A stretch of 64,000 bases of DNA from the NCBI GenBank assembly GCA_023417065.1, contig JAEZGH010000202.1, positions 124,001 to 188,000 of the forward strand, written 5' to 3'. The DNA is from Bacteroidota bacterium (GTDB lineage Bacteria; Bacteroidota; Bacteroidia; Cytophagales; Cyclobacteriaceae). Both the position numbers and the translations under genes were made by a program. The notes beneath the pieces were generated by a model, which had not been told where the DNA came from, searched no databases, and worked only from the letters and a program-made list of their open reading frames with translations. Below, one piece after another: positions 16,521-25,211 of the stretch. Each line of letters starts with the position of its first letter. The stretch's first letter is position 1.

Positions 16521-19160
16521 ATGAATGGTAATGTAGCTGCTAACAAAACTCTTCTCGAAAGTATTCTTGAATGGTCGCTCAACAGGCCGAACTGGCAAAG
16601 AGACGCATTACGTAGAATATTTCTTAAGGGTAAATTAACGGATGCAGACCTTGATGAGTTAACCCTATTATGTAAACAAGTAAGCACAGACCATCTTGTA
16701 CCCATTCCACTCGATGCTTCACATCTCCCCGTGAATCCAGGCACGGTTGAGACCGTCCAAATACTATCGATATCGCAGGTTAAGGACGCAAATAACCTTG
16801 CGAGCAATGAAAAACTTTCTTTCGAGCCAAATGGGATTACTGTTGTATATGGAGACAATGGAACTGGAAAATCTGGCTATGTACGAATTCTTAAACGTGC
16901 ATGTAACGCACGATATCGTGGTGAGATTTATCCAAACATATACACAGTGAACCCAGCCGGTGTCTTAGCATCCGCAGCGATTGAGTATTGTGTAGGCAAT
17001 CAAATACAACAACCTGAAAGCTGGAAAGACTCAAACACCCCGCACCCAATTCTATCCGCTGTTACAGTTTTTGATAGCGATTGTGCTCGGATACAGCTTA
17101 ATGAAAAAAATGAGGTGACATTCCGACCGTTCGGCTTGGATATTCCCGATGAATTAGCAGCCGTATGTCAGAATGTAAAAGAACGGCTTAACAGAGAACT
17201 ACAAGAACTTAAAAAATCTAGAAGCACGTTGTTTGCTACGCCTCCATGGAAAAGCAATTCTTCCGTTGGAAAAATCGTGTCTACATTGTCCAAGGATACC
17301 GATTTATCAAGGCTTAGAGACCTGTGCACACTGACTGAAGATGAGAAAAAACGGCTCGCTAATTTAACTGAAGATCTTTCTAAAAGCCCAGCAAAAGCAG
17401 CGGCAGAACAGAGACTTAAAGCTGACAATCTTGTGCAACTAAGAGTTCAAGTTGATGATCTGGTTGCTAAGACAGCCGACACCGTTTTTGAACGGATGCT
17501 CTCTGTTGATAGGTCTGCAAGATTACAAAAGGAAGCTGCTCGGCTCGCTGCAGATCATGCATTGGGAGATAGTCTTTTGAATGGAGTCGGTGGGGGGCCA
17601 TGGCATTTGATGTGGGAAGCCGCAAGGAAATATTCAGCTTTTGCTGCTCCCGCAATGACATTTCCTCCAAGTAGGGAGAATGAAATCTGCGTTTTTTGTC
17701 AACAAAACTTGGAAAATGATGCCCTTGCTAGGCTGAAGAGATTTGAAGAATTTGTGCAGAGCGACCTGGAAAAAACTGCTAGAGAATTCGAAGACCAGAG
17801 ATTGAAAAACCTTGATGACCTTAAGCAAATTAACGTTGATATCAGATCCCTCAAAAACGCCATTAAAGAATTAGAATTTCATGACATTCAACTTACAAGA
17901 CAATTGTACCGCCTACTAGCGTCAATTCGCCTTCGTAGATATGCCCTTTTTAAGATTCTGACCGGTTCAACTGAATTTGTACTTCCCCCCAGTAAAAACT
18001 CACTACGCGACGAAATCAATTCCGTGATTGAAAAGATAAAGAGATATGCGCAAGAGCTTGCGGATTCAACAAACGAATCTGTTCGCCAAGCATTGCAATT
18101 AGACTTTGCTGATTTAACTGATCGGAAGATCATTATCAACTACATTGGAGACATTGAAAGTGAACAGCTGCGATTGAGAAGTATCAGTTTAATCGAAACA
18201 GCGATATCAGATACTGTTACAACTGCGATCACAAAAATGGGTAATGATATTGCGGACAATATTATCACGCCAAAGCTTCGGGATCGGTTCCAAGAAGAGA
18301 TTATTAAATTAACTGGCGACAAAGTGCGGGTTGAAATCGTCAGGTCGGGGGGGAAATACGGTTCACCTCAGTACCAGGTTAAATTATTTGCAAAACCAGA
18401 CGCTAAGGTAGCACAGGTTCTTAGCGAGGGGGAACAGACGTGCGTTGCACTTACTGCGTTTCTAACTGAACTGGCAACAGCGACTCATGAGTCTGCTCTT
18501 ATCTTTGACGACCCTGTCACGTCATTGGACCACCGCTGGCGGAAACAAGTAGGAAAGCGTCTGGTAGAAGAATGTAAAAAGCGTCAAGTCGTTATTTTCT
18601 CTCATGACCTTACTTTCGTCAATGATTTAATAGACCTAGCTGAGAGTGCAAAAATTCGGGTAAAGACATTATCCTTGACCAAGGAAGCGAGAGGGACCGG
18701 TGTCGTGTCAGACGGCCTGCCTTGGAAAGGCAAAAAAGTGGAAGACCGTATTGATAAGTTGGAAAAAGCACTGGCCGCATCCAAAACGAACTACCAGAAT
18801 GATGAGGAAGCGGCTTATATTCAAGAGGTTTCTTCGATCTATAATAAGTTAAGGGCATGTTGGGAAAGAACTCTTGAGGAAGTCGTATTTGCAAGGGTTA
18901 TCCAACGCCATAGAGATTATATTGACACAAAATCATTAAAGAAAGCGTCAGTACTCACGGAAGAAGACTGTGAAATTTTTGATGAAGGTTTCAGAAAATG
19001 TTGCGACATTGTTGATGCTCACGACCCTTCAATTGGACGCAATGCGGTGCCACCAGCACCTGATGAAATTGCAAAGGACATTGCTAAATTGAAAGCCTGG
19101 ATCATAAGTCTCCGGCAACGCCAGAAGTCATTGTTGCGATCTGAAAGTGCTGGAAGATGA
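16521..19160 (+). CDS. SMC/Rad50-like AAA ATPase with CxxC hook-like motif, putative defence protein (RloC/PrrC-like)
   Basis: 879 residues. The Walker A is GDNGTGKSG (111-119). A Cys pair CVFC (390-393) lies in a helical region and looks like a Rad50/RloC zinc hook. The ABC-type signature LSEGEQ is at 634-639, Walker B ALIFDDPVTSLDH at 659-671, and the H-loop FSHD at 693-696. This layout matches the AAA_13 group that includes the anticodon nucleases PrrC and RloC. The region after the ATPase (about 770-840) holds Arg778-x3-Glu782 and a later His834-Asp835. PrrC uses an Arg-x3-Glu...His triad, so a C-terminal RNase is possible but unproven. The gene is visibly more AT-rich than its surroundings and lies behind hicAB and an integrase remnant, all suggesting transfer. 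No restriction-modification genes are nearby. Confidence 0.75.
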   Translation: MNGNVAANKTLLESILEWSLNRPNWQRDALRRIFLKGKLTDADLDELTLLCKQVSTDHLVPIPLDASHLPVNPGTVETVQILSISQVKDANNLASNEKLSFEPNGITVVYGDNGTGKSGYVRILKRACNARYRGEIYPNIYTVNPAGVLASAAIEYCVGNQIQQPESWKDSNTPHPILSAVTVFDSDCARIQLNEKNEVTFRPFGLDIPDELAAVCQNVKERLNRELQELKKSRSTLFATPPWKSNSSVGKIVSTLSKDTDLSRLRDLCTLTEDEKKRLANLTEDLSKSPAKAAAEQRLKADNLVQLRVQVDDLVAKTADTVFERMLSVDRSARLQKEAARLAADHALGDSLLNGVGGGPWHLMWEAARKYSAFAAPAMTFPPSRENEICVFCQQNLENDALARLKRFEEFVQSDLEKTAREFEDQRLKNLDDLKQINVDIRSLKNAIKELEFHDIQLTRQLYRLLASIRLRRYALFKILTGSTEFVLPPSKNSLRDEINSVIEKIKRYAQELADSTNESVRQALQLDFADLTDRKIIINYIGDIESEQLRLRSISLIETAISDTVTTAITKMGNDIADNIITPKLRDRFQEEIIKLTGDKVRVEIVRSGGKYGSPQYQVKLFAKPDAKVAQVLSEGEQTCVALTAFLTELATATHESALIFDDPVTSLDHRWRKQVGKRLVEECKKRQVVIFSHDLTFVNDLIDLAESAKIRVKTLSLTKEARGTGVVSDGLPWKGKKVEDRIDKLEKALAASKTNYQNDEEAAYIQEVSSIYNKLRACWERTLEEVVFARVIQRHRDYIDTKSLKKASVLTEEDCEIFDEGFRKCCDIVDAHDPSIGRNAVPPAPDEIAKDIAKLKAWIISLRQRQKSLLRSESAGR

Positions 19161-19480
19161 GGCATACGAGACAGCCACAGCCCGATAAGCAAGATGTATT
19201 TCTGTGCACAAAAGCCCCTCCGAAGTCGGGTTGCTGGAACTTTAAAAATTCTCAAACGAAGTGGGCTTCTAAACCCGGTTGAGCGTAGCGAAAATGGCTT
19301 GCTACTCATAGGCAAGCCTGCATTCCAAGTCTTTCCCGTTGAAAAGAAATGCGTTGTCGTATTTTGGTTAGATTACGACTTGACCCGTCTTGTCGATAAA
19401 ACGACACGTTAGCATTTGAACATTCCCCAGAAGGATCTGGCACACACCACTTGAGTGTAACTGCTACTAACGGCAATTGA
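19161..19480. other. Right flank of the tRNA-Arg island
   Basis: 320 bases with no gene I recognise; a 72-codon open frame at 19194-19412 has no motif or start signal. I looked for a second copy of the tRNA-Arg 3' end that would mark an attachment site and did not find one. Confidence 0.5.
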
Positions 19481-19999
19481 TCACCGCTGCTTAATCAACT
19501 TTATCGGCTTCTGAATAGCCAGGTTGTTCGGATATGCTACCGTCATCCCATCATCGGTGCGGATGAAGATGGAGAACATCGTCATGTCGTATACAAGGCC
19601 TTCGACGCTGTTGTCGCCGTCGATGATCCGGATCTGGGAACCTATCCGGAAGGGGTAGTAGAAGAACAACAGGATGGAAGCGGTGATATTACTCAGGATA
19701 GACCACGCGGCAAAAAGGGCGACACCCGCTACCGTAAAGAACGAGATGAAGTACACCGAAAGCCCTTCAAACGAGATGTCCCAGGTTACGCCGAGCATCA
19801 TCAGGGCCACAACGGTGATGACGAAATTCACGTATTTGGTCGTATACAGAATCCGCGATAATTCAATCTCATGGCGTACGCCATACCGTTTTACCAGCGC
19901 TGCAGAAATCTTCCGACTGGAGAAAAAGGCAACCATTATGATGATGGTAGCGATAAGCTGAACATCGTACCGCTCGATAAAAGCAAAGATCTGACCCAT
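19481..19999 (-). CDS. Small MscS-family mechanosensitive channel
   Basis: About 172 residues from ATG 19999; upstream ATG 20026 adds nine residues. Transmembrane segments are visible at about 10-28, 50-70 and 80-110. The pore helix/beta-domain junction carries the MscS pattern AAWSILSNITASILLFFYYPFRIGSQIRI, then VEGLVYDMTMFSIFIRTDDG and VAYPNNLAIQKPI, the beta-domain. It ends shortly after that, so the large C-terminal cytoplasmic cage of E. coli MscS (286 residues) is shortened. It should open under membrane tension to release solutes in osmotic downshock. Adjacent genes are unrelated. Confidence 0.88.
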   Translation of the reverse strand: MGQIFAFIERYDVQLIATIIIMVAFFSSRKISAALVKRYGVRHEIELSRILYTTKYVNFVITVVALMMLGVTWDISFEGLSVYFISFFTVAGVALFAAWSILSNITASILLFFYYPFRIGSQIRIIDGDNSVEGLVYDMTMFSIFIRTDDGMTVAYPNNLAIQKPIKLIKQR

Positions 20000-20716
20000 G
20001 CCGCAAATTAAGTCGTCCGGATGCATTTCATCAAGTGACTGTAAGCAAATGATGGTTTCCTCCCAATCTTAGGCTCTTTTCCTGAGGAAATTTATCCTCC
20101 AGGGAGGCGTTTCTATACCAGATGTCGAAGGGCCTGGTAACCGACCGATAAGGTATGTCGACTGCGTTTGGCAGGAAGTATTTTTATCAGACGACCTCGC
20201 GCATGCCGGTCACAATTACTTATCTTGTCTTTTTCTCCTGACGCAACGGTACGTCTATCTTCGAGCCAAAACCAATGTGCGAAAATATAACAGACTTAAT
20301 GTACGGGGCCATCCCGCAAAACATTCCTAACGGACCATGGACATGGGTTGTGTATCCTAACCCGGGGCGATGGACTGTTTACGCTGTTTTCCCTGAAGGA
20401 CTGTGAAGCCTGAGTATTCCTGTGAAGGTGTACGATGATAAGGCAAGCTTGTTTGTCAGAAGAACATCTCGCACAATGCCAACACGATCGACCTGTGAAA
20501 CAACGGTCCGGGTTCATACGCTCTGAGAGTACCCGGCGGTGCGACGCTGCGACTCATTGTGAGATGATGAAATACTGTGACAGACACCGACTCAATGTGT
20601 GCTCATCAGGCTACCGCGACTGAACATCGTTTGTCCGTGCAGCTGCGGATAACAAAAGTCAATGGATTTCGTATTGTCTGTATATCATTTAAACAACAGC
20701 AAAACGAAGCAGGTCA
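20000..20716. other. Long intergenic region without recognised genes
   Basis: About 717 bases between mscS (-) and the SnoaL-like gene (+). Short open frames at 20296-20517 (-) and 20435-20623 (+) overlap and have no motif. It might hold remnants of decayed genes; I see no RNA gene or repeat. Confidence 0.5.
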
Positions 20717-21073
20717 ATGAAGTCACCCAAACAGGTTCTCTCGCAATGGGTTGAGATCTTCAACACAGGAGATGCCAACGCGCTTGCCGACTTATATCAC
20801 GAAGACACCCTTAATCATCAGGTGGCTAATGAGCCCGTTCGTGGACGTGCCGCTATCCGCGAGATGTTTCGCCGCGAGTTCGCTGCTATGAAGATGGTGT
20901 GCATCGTGGAGAATATGTTCGAAGACGGGGAGTGGGCGATCATGGAGTGGAAAGACCCAATGGGCTTTCGCGGTTGTGGTTTTTTCCAATGCAAAGACGG
21001 CCTGATCGTTTTTCAGCGCGGCTACTGGGACAAGCTTTCTTTTCAGAAATTGTATAACGCGTCGCTGGATTAA
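20717..21073 (+). CDS. SnoaL-like / NTF2-superfamily protein
   Basis: 118 residues with no signal peptide. The NTF2-fold order is clear: helix SPKQVLSQWVEIFNTGDANALADLYHEDT, then RGRAAIREMFRREFA, then beta strands VENMFEDGEWAIMEWKD and GFRGCGFFQCKDGLIVFQRGYWD. The pattern is that of SnoaL-like polyketide cyclase/limonene-epoxide-hydrolase relatives, most of which have unknown small-molecule substrates. It ends at a shared bidirectional terminator facing the next minus-strand gene. Confidence 0.85.
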   Translation: MKSPKQVLSQWVEIFNTGDANALADLYHEDTLNHQVANEPVRGRAAIREMFRREFAAMKMVCIVENMFEDGEWAIMEWKDPMGFRGCGFFQCKDGLIVFQRGYWDKLSFQKLYNASLD

Positions 21074-21120
21074 GTGGCCTGGTTCGGTTGTTTCGAATCA
21101 ATGAATATATTCCACAAAAA

Positions 21121-21149
21121 AAAGACCTCAGCAAAGTGAGGTCTTTTTT
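21121..21149. terminator. Bidirectional terminator
   Basis: Perfect stem AAAGACCTCA / TGAGGTCTTT with a 6-base loop GCAAAG, A-run on the left and T-run on the right. It lies between two convergent genes. Confidence 0.9.
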
Positions 21150-21163
21150 GATGTAGATAAATA

Positions 21164-21547
21164 CTAATCACTGTCCCGCGTGTCGGTTGTTCCCGTACCT
21201 GCCGGTGAGCTCGTGCCACTTGGAGCACTGCCTGAGTTATTACCGCTGCCGTAGCCGCTTCCAGGCGAACCGATCGTGCCGGTATCATTGCCTCCCGAAG
21301 ATGTTCCGTCATCATCTTTGCGCGCGTCGCTTGATGATTTCTTGCGTTTCCGCTCCGACGACTCCGTTGTCACCGAATCCGTCTGCAGGTTGTTGGACTC
21401 ATCCATCGACTTGTCTTTCTTCCGCTTCTCGCCAGTAGGCGTTTCCTGTTGCGTAGAGGTTGCAGGGTCAGTTGACGTTTCCTGTGCCATCAAAGCGGAC
21501 ACTCCGAACAATACGGAGGCCGCTGCTGTCAATATCACTTTCTTCAT
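21164..21547 (-). CDS. Small secreted low-complexity Ser/Gly/Thr/Lys-rich protein
   Basis: 127 residues. A clear Sec signal (MKKVILTAAASVLFGVSALM, AQE cleavage) is followed by a disordered mature part: Thr/Glu-rich, then a basic stretch (SSERKRKKSSSDARKDDDG), then a Gly/Ser tail (GSPGSGYGSGNNSGSAPSG). No folded domain or catalytic motif is visible. Similar tails occur in many Bacteroidota genomes without known function. It may act in the periplasm or envelope. Confidence 0.75.
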   Translation of the reverse strand: MKKVILTAAASVLFGVSALMAQETSTDPATSTQQETPTGEKRKKDKSMDESNNLQTDSVTTESSERKRKKSSSDARKDDDGTSSGGNDTGTIGSPGSGYGSGNNSGSAPSGTSSPAGTGTTDTRDSD

Positions 21548-21627
21548 AATTGCTTTTTAAGGCAACTCATAAGAATGTTATGCCAGCGAAATGAGTACAT
21601 GGTTCAAAACCGGCTATCGTCGTACGT

Positions 21628-22002
21628 TTAGTTGTAGATTCTGAACTCGAAGGGCACGTCAATCAGCTCGGAGTATTCCTTGCCGATTTCCTCCATGCTT
21701 TCATCGTCATCGAGGTGGTACCAAATGATGCGAGTGCCCGGCGCCTCTTCAAATTCTGTCAGAATATCCTGTATGAATTTTGAGGATGCCGTATTCAGAT
21801 AATCCAGCTTTAGGACAAGTTCGGTAGAAGGGTTGGGATTCGTCTTGTATTCGCGCACCCAGTCGAGTACCGGATTGAAAAATTCTGCTGAGTCTTCCGG
21901 TAAGGAACGGCCCGAAATTTCAAACACTCCCTTTTCCTTGTCAAACAAAATTCGCGGCGTTTCATCAGTCCCCTGGACATCAAGAGCTTTCATGTCTTTC
22001 AT
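21628..22002 (-). CDS. SiaC-like regulatory phosphoprotein (DUF1987)
   Basis: About 124 residues from ATG 22002; a further ATG lies at 21993. The pattern GTDETPRILFDKEKGVFEISG, then FFNPVLDWVREY, LDYLNTASSKFIQDIL and DDDESMEEIGKEYSELI is that of DUF1987/SiaC. SiaC is an anti-sigma-antagonist-like (STAS-type) protein. It is phosphorylated on a Thr in the NTASS-like segment by SiaB and dephosphorylated by SiaA; in Pseudomonas it activates the diguanylate cyclase SiaD. No siaA, siaB or cyclase gene lies in this window, so the partners are elsewhere or different. Confidence 0.85.
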   Translation of the reverse strand: MKDMKALDVQGTDETPRILFDKEKGVFEISGRSLPEDSAEFFNPVLDWVREYKTNPNPSTELVLKLDYLNTASSKFIQDILTEFEEAPGTRIIWYHLDDDESMEEIGKEYSELIDVPFEFRIYN

Positions 22003-22384
22003 CAATTAGTGGCCCGGCCTCACTCGTATCTCGTACCGGTCCGAAGTTTCATAAAAGTATAGCGCAATTTCCGTAATGTGGTCAGTAATAAAAATCAGTT
22101 TCCGTTAAAACTTACATTCTGCCGGGCAGGATTAAGATTTCCGAAAAACTATCTCTGAATTTTTGTCCGTGTGTTCATGGTACTCTGAATGTATTTTGAA
22201 AACTGATACCTGAAAAAACCGGGTGTCAGGGGCGCCGTGACGCCGACTTTTCGTGTGATAACGCGCAGTCTATCCAGGAAATTTGTTATATTGTCCTCCG
22301 TTACCGTCATGTCGACGATCAGAATCGATTTTTTGGCTTAATCTGATTAGTTGATTTTTTACCCTAAACAGCCCTAACCGACTT
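22003..22384. other. Divergent intergenic region
   Basis: 382 bases between siaC-like (-) and a DUF1801-like gene (+). I see nothing beyond presumed promoters. Confidence 0.5.
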
Positions 22385-22837
22385 ATGAGGTTATCGAAAA
22401 GATCCACTATGCCCTTGAAACAGAAATTGGTGTTTTTCAGGGCATCAGAAGGCCAGAACACAGTTTTCAACGAACTGAGAAGAATCCTGAAGTCTTATGC
22501 GAAGACCTTTGATGTACGGGTTGATGATTCTCATCAATATGAATTATGGACGGAACACGAGTATCGCTCGAACTCATTCCATCCCCGACGTCAGCGAGGT
22601 GTGCTATTCGCCGGTATTTCGATCCACAACACTCACGTAGGCCTGTATTACTATCCCCTCCACATTAATCCCGCGATGGCTGAGCGACTTCCCACTGAAC
22701 TCCGTGAAACGAAGAAAGGTCAGTCTGCCTTTCACTTTACGGAAATCACGCCGGACCTCGCCGACCAAATCCGCGACATGCTGGATGAAGGAGTTTCCTA
22801 CTACCGTGCTAATGGCTGGATAATCCGAAGCCTCTAA
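22385..22837 (+). CDS. DUF1801-like protein
   Basis: 150 residues with no signal peptide. Features include RASEGQNTVFNELRRILKSY, FAGISIHNTHVGLYYYPLHI and a C-terminal GQSAFHFTEITPDLADQIRDML. The order (helices, an inward-facing strand pair, the 'gk..f.f' strand and a final helix) is like DUF1801/YdhG iron-chaperone-type proteins, but the match is by eye and moderate. Function is unknown. ATG 22385 is used; MPLKQK at 22409 is an alternative start. It is 35 bases before the DUF488 gene and may be co-transcribed with it. Confidence 0.7.
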   Translation: MRLSKRSTMPLKQKLVFFRASEGQNTVFNELRRILKSYAKTFDVRVDDSHQYELWTEHEYRSNSFHPRRQRGVLFAGISIHNTHVGLYYYPLHINPAMAERLPTELRETKKGQSAFHFTEITPDLADQIRDMLDEGVSYYRANGWIIRSL

Positions 22838-22872
22838 ACTTTTCGTGGTACTGTTTTTTTATCGTCCCCAGT

Positions 22873-23406
22873 ATGGAAAAACGCATCCATACGATAGGAC
22901 ACTCCACGCACTCTATTGAAGAGTTCATCGCGTTGCTGAAGACTTTCGGTATCGAGGTACTCGTGGATATCAGGAGATATCCAGGGTCACGGCGCTATCC
23001 GCATTTCAATTCTGCAGAACTCGCCAGCGCGCTTGCAGCAACCGGAATTGCATATCGTCATATGGAGGAACTCGGTGGAAGGCGCTCACCGCGTCCTGAC
23101 TCACCGAACTCGGGATGGAGAAACACCTCCTTCCGCGGCTATGCCGACTACATGGAAACTGAACCATTTCGCCTCGCGATAAACAGGCTTGAAGAGCTGG
23201 CTTCGCAGAAGAGCGTTGCCATCATGTGTTCTGAGGCGGTATGGTGGAGTTGTCATCGCGCCCTTGTGGCCGACTACCTTAAATCGCGCGGATGGGAAGT
23301 GCATCATATCCTCAATTCCCAAAAGGAACAACTACACCCATACACGTCTCCGGCGCGGATTACCGAAGAAGGTTTGACGTACCGTGCACAAGACGAGCTA
23401 TTCTAG
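22873..23406 (+). CDS. DUF488 family protein
   Basis: 177 residues. The N-terminus IHTIGHSTHSIEEFIALLK, the basic DIRRYPGSRRYPHFN segment, the LGGRR segment and the Cys-rich CSEAVWWSCHR segment are diagnostic for DUF488. The family is small, soluble and of unknown enzymology; the conserved Arg and Cys/His residues suggest anion or nucleic-acid binding (inference). It is convergent with the following amidohydrolase gene, with only 2 bases between the stop codons. Confidence 0.9.
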   Translation: MEKRIHTIGHSTHSIEEFIALLKTFGIEVLVDIRRYPGSRRYPHFNSAELASALAATGIAYRHMEELGGRRSPRPDSPNSGWRNTSFRGYADYMETEPFRLAINRLEELASQKSVAIMCSEAVWWSCHRALVADYLKSRGWEVHHILNSQKEQLHPYTSPARITEEGLTYRAQDELF

Positions 23407-23408
23407 TA

Positions 23409-25061
23409 TCAGCGGGATTTCCTGCGATAGCCTGGCCCTCTGATTACCCTTCCAGGCAATGCTCCTGTGTGTTCTCCGTTTTCCAGAACCTGGACTCCGT
23501 TAACGAAAACGTGTATCATTCCCGTTGCGTAAAGCCTTGGGTTTTCAAATGTTGCGTTGTCGGTAATGGTCTTAGGGTCGAATATGGCAAGATCGGCAAA
23601 GTAGCCTTCCCGGATTAGTCCGCGGTCAACGAGTTTGAGGTTGGACGCCGGAAGACCGGTCATTTTTCGGATAGCCTCATGAAGCGTAAGGATATTTTCT
23701 TCTCTGACATACTTGCCCAGAATTCGCGCGAAGCTACCATAGGTCCGTGGATGGGTTGCCCAACCTTCAAAAGCCCGCGCATCGGACATTGACGGGGCGT
23801 CGGAACAGAAGCTTACGTAGGGGAGCGCGACCACTTTCCGAACGTTGGCCTCCGATTGCTGATAGTATACGCTGGGGATGGACGTGCGATCCGTGAGGAG
23901 CAAGTCTATGACGGTTTGATCTTCATCCTTTCCGTATATCCGCGCAATCTCGTCGAGTCGCTTACCCTTGAAGAGTCGGTCAAGGGAGTCCAGGCGGAAG
24001 CCGAGAAGCCTGACCGACTCCGGCGGGGAGTTCTTGTAGGGTATTCCTTCGCGCATTTCACGAAGCACTCGTGCCCGAATCTTTGGATCGCGAAGTCGCC
24101 GGCGCATCTGGGTGTCGCCGCCCTCCTGCACCCAGTTGGGCAATCGCGCGGTAAGTCCAGTAGCTGAGGCGATATAGGGATAATGATTCGCGGTGATTTT
24201 CAGTCCAGCCTGGCGTGCGCTGTCAATTTTTGCAAGCACCGTATCCATCTTACTCCAGTTGCGTGAGAGGTTAACCTTGAGGTGATGGATCTCGGATGGT
24301 ATCTCCGCCTCCCGGGCGATTCGCAATGCTTCGTCGAGTGCTTTCAGGATATAGTCTCCTTCACTGCGAATGTGTGTGGCATACATTCCGCCATACGCAG
24401 ACGCTACTTTGGCGAGCTCGATCAGTTCTTCGGTAGACGCGTAGTCGGCAGGGGCGTAAATGAGTGCAGAGCCGAGTCCCATTGCCCCGTCTTCCATCGC
24501 CGCAGCCACAAGCTTTTTCATGCGTTGCAATTCCTGTGGAGTGGGAGGCCGGTTGGCCTTGCCGAGCTCGTGTACTCGGACCGTTGTCGCTCCCACGAAG
24601 GAAGCAACGTTCGGTGAAATTCCTTTCTTCTCAATCCAGTGGAAGTATCCGCCCAGTGTGGTCCACATGGAATCAACAGGCTTCTTCAGATTTCTCCTTA
24701 TCGGTCCGGGGCTCCAGCCTTCGCCAAGGACTTCAAGGGTAACGCCTTGTTTTATGTTGCTGAGAGAACGCCCGTCGAGTAAGAGGCTTTGGTCTGCCCA
24801 GCTTAACATATTGATGAATCCAGGGGCGACGGCGAGTCCGGTTATCCTGATTTCCCTTTTTGCCCGGATACTCCCCACGTGACCAACGGCAACGATGCGT
24901 TCCTTCCGGATGGCGATGTCGCCGCGAAATGGCTTTCCACCGGTGCCATCGTAGATCATGCCGTCGCGCAGCACGACGTCATAGGCGACGTCCTGTTGCA
25001 GCGGTGTGAATGCAATACAACAAATTGTGACCACCAATGCCGGAAAGTAGTACCGCACCAT
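23409..25061 (-). CDS. Exported amidohydrolase, N-acyl-D-amino-acid deacylase-like
   Basis: About 550 residues from ATG 25061, which begins a signal (MVRYYFPALVVTICCIAF); the frame is open further up to 25148. The fold shows VLRDGMIYDGTGG, then APGFINMLSWAD, then MYATHIRSEGDY, IPSEIHHLKVN, CSDAPSM and a closing GYFADLAIFDP. This is the D-aminoacylase branch of the amidohydrolases. In that family a first motif DVHxH and a Cys in a GNCG-like segment help bind metal; here these read NMLSWAD and VLGEGW. The later His residues and the Asp are kept. So it may be a variant with altered metal use. Its upstream neighbour is a divergently transcribed amino-acid permease, fitting D-amino-acid or peptide use. 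Confidence 0.85.
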   Translation of the reverse strand: MVRYYFPALVVTICCIAFTPLQQDVAYDVVLRDGMIYDGTGGKPFRGDIAIRKERIVAVGHVGSIRAKREIRITGLAVAPGFINMLSWADQSLLLDGRSLSNIKQGVTLEVLGEGWSPGPIRRNLKKPVDSMWTTLGGYFHWIEKKGISPNVASFVGATTVRVHELGKANRPPTPQELQRMKKLVAAAMEDGAMGLGSALIYAPADYASTEELIELAKVASAYGGMYATHIRSEGDYILKALDEALRIAREAEIPSEIHHLKVNLSRNWSKMDTVLAKIDSARQAGLKITANHYPYIASATGLTARLPNWVQEGGDTQMRRRLRDPKIRARVLREMREGIPYKNSPPESVRLLGFRLDSLDRLFKGKRLDEIARIYGKDEDQTVIDLLLTDRTSIPSVYYQQSEANVRKVVALPYVSFCSDAPSMSDARAFEGWATHPRTYGSFARILGKYVREENILTLHEAIRKMTGLPASNLKLVDRGLIREGYFADLAIFDPKTITDNATFENPRLYATGMIHVFVNGVQVLENGEHTGALPGRVIRGPGYRRKSR

Positions 25062-25211
25062 ATGAAACGTTGCCTTATGCAAAGTAGCCATACTTGGTGA
25101 ACTTTCATCACCCATGACGCTCCTCCGTTCACGCCTGCGGCTGACCATCTTTCAGGAAAAACGTTCTCCTTTTATCGAAAAGTCTTACCTTGAAGGATTG
25201 ATTTAACCTCT

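Noticed and set aside
19194..19412. 72-codon frame at the right end of the tRNA-Arg island
   Set aside because: No motif, start context or homology I can recall; treated as intergenic.
19161..19480. Possible right attachment site (copy of the tRNA-Arg 3' end)
   Set aside because: No repeat of the tRNA 3' sequence could be found by eye here.
20296..20623. Two overlapping short open frames in the 20.0-20.7 kb gap
   Set aside because: They lie on opposite strands, overlap each other and show no family pattern.
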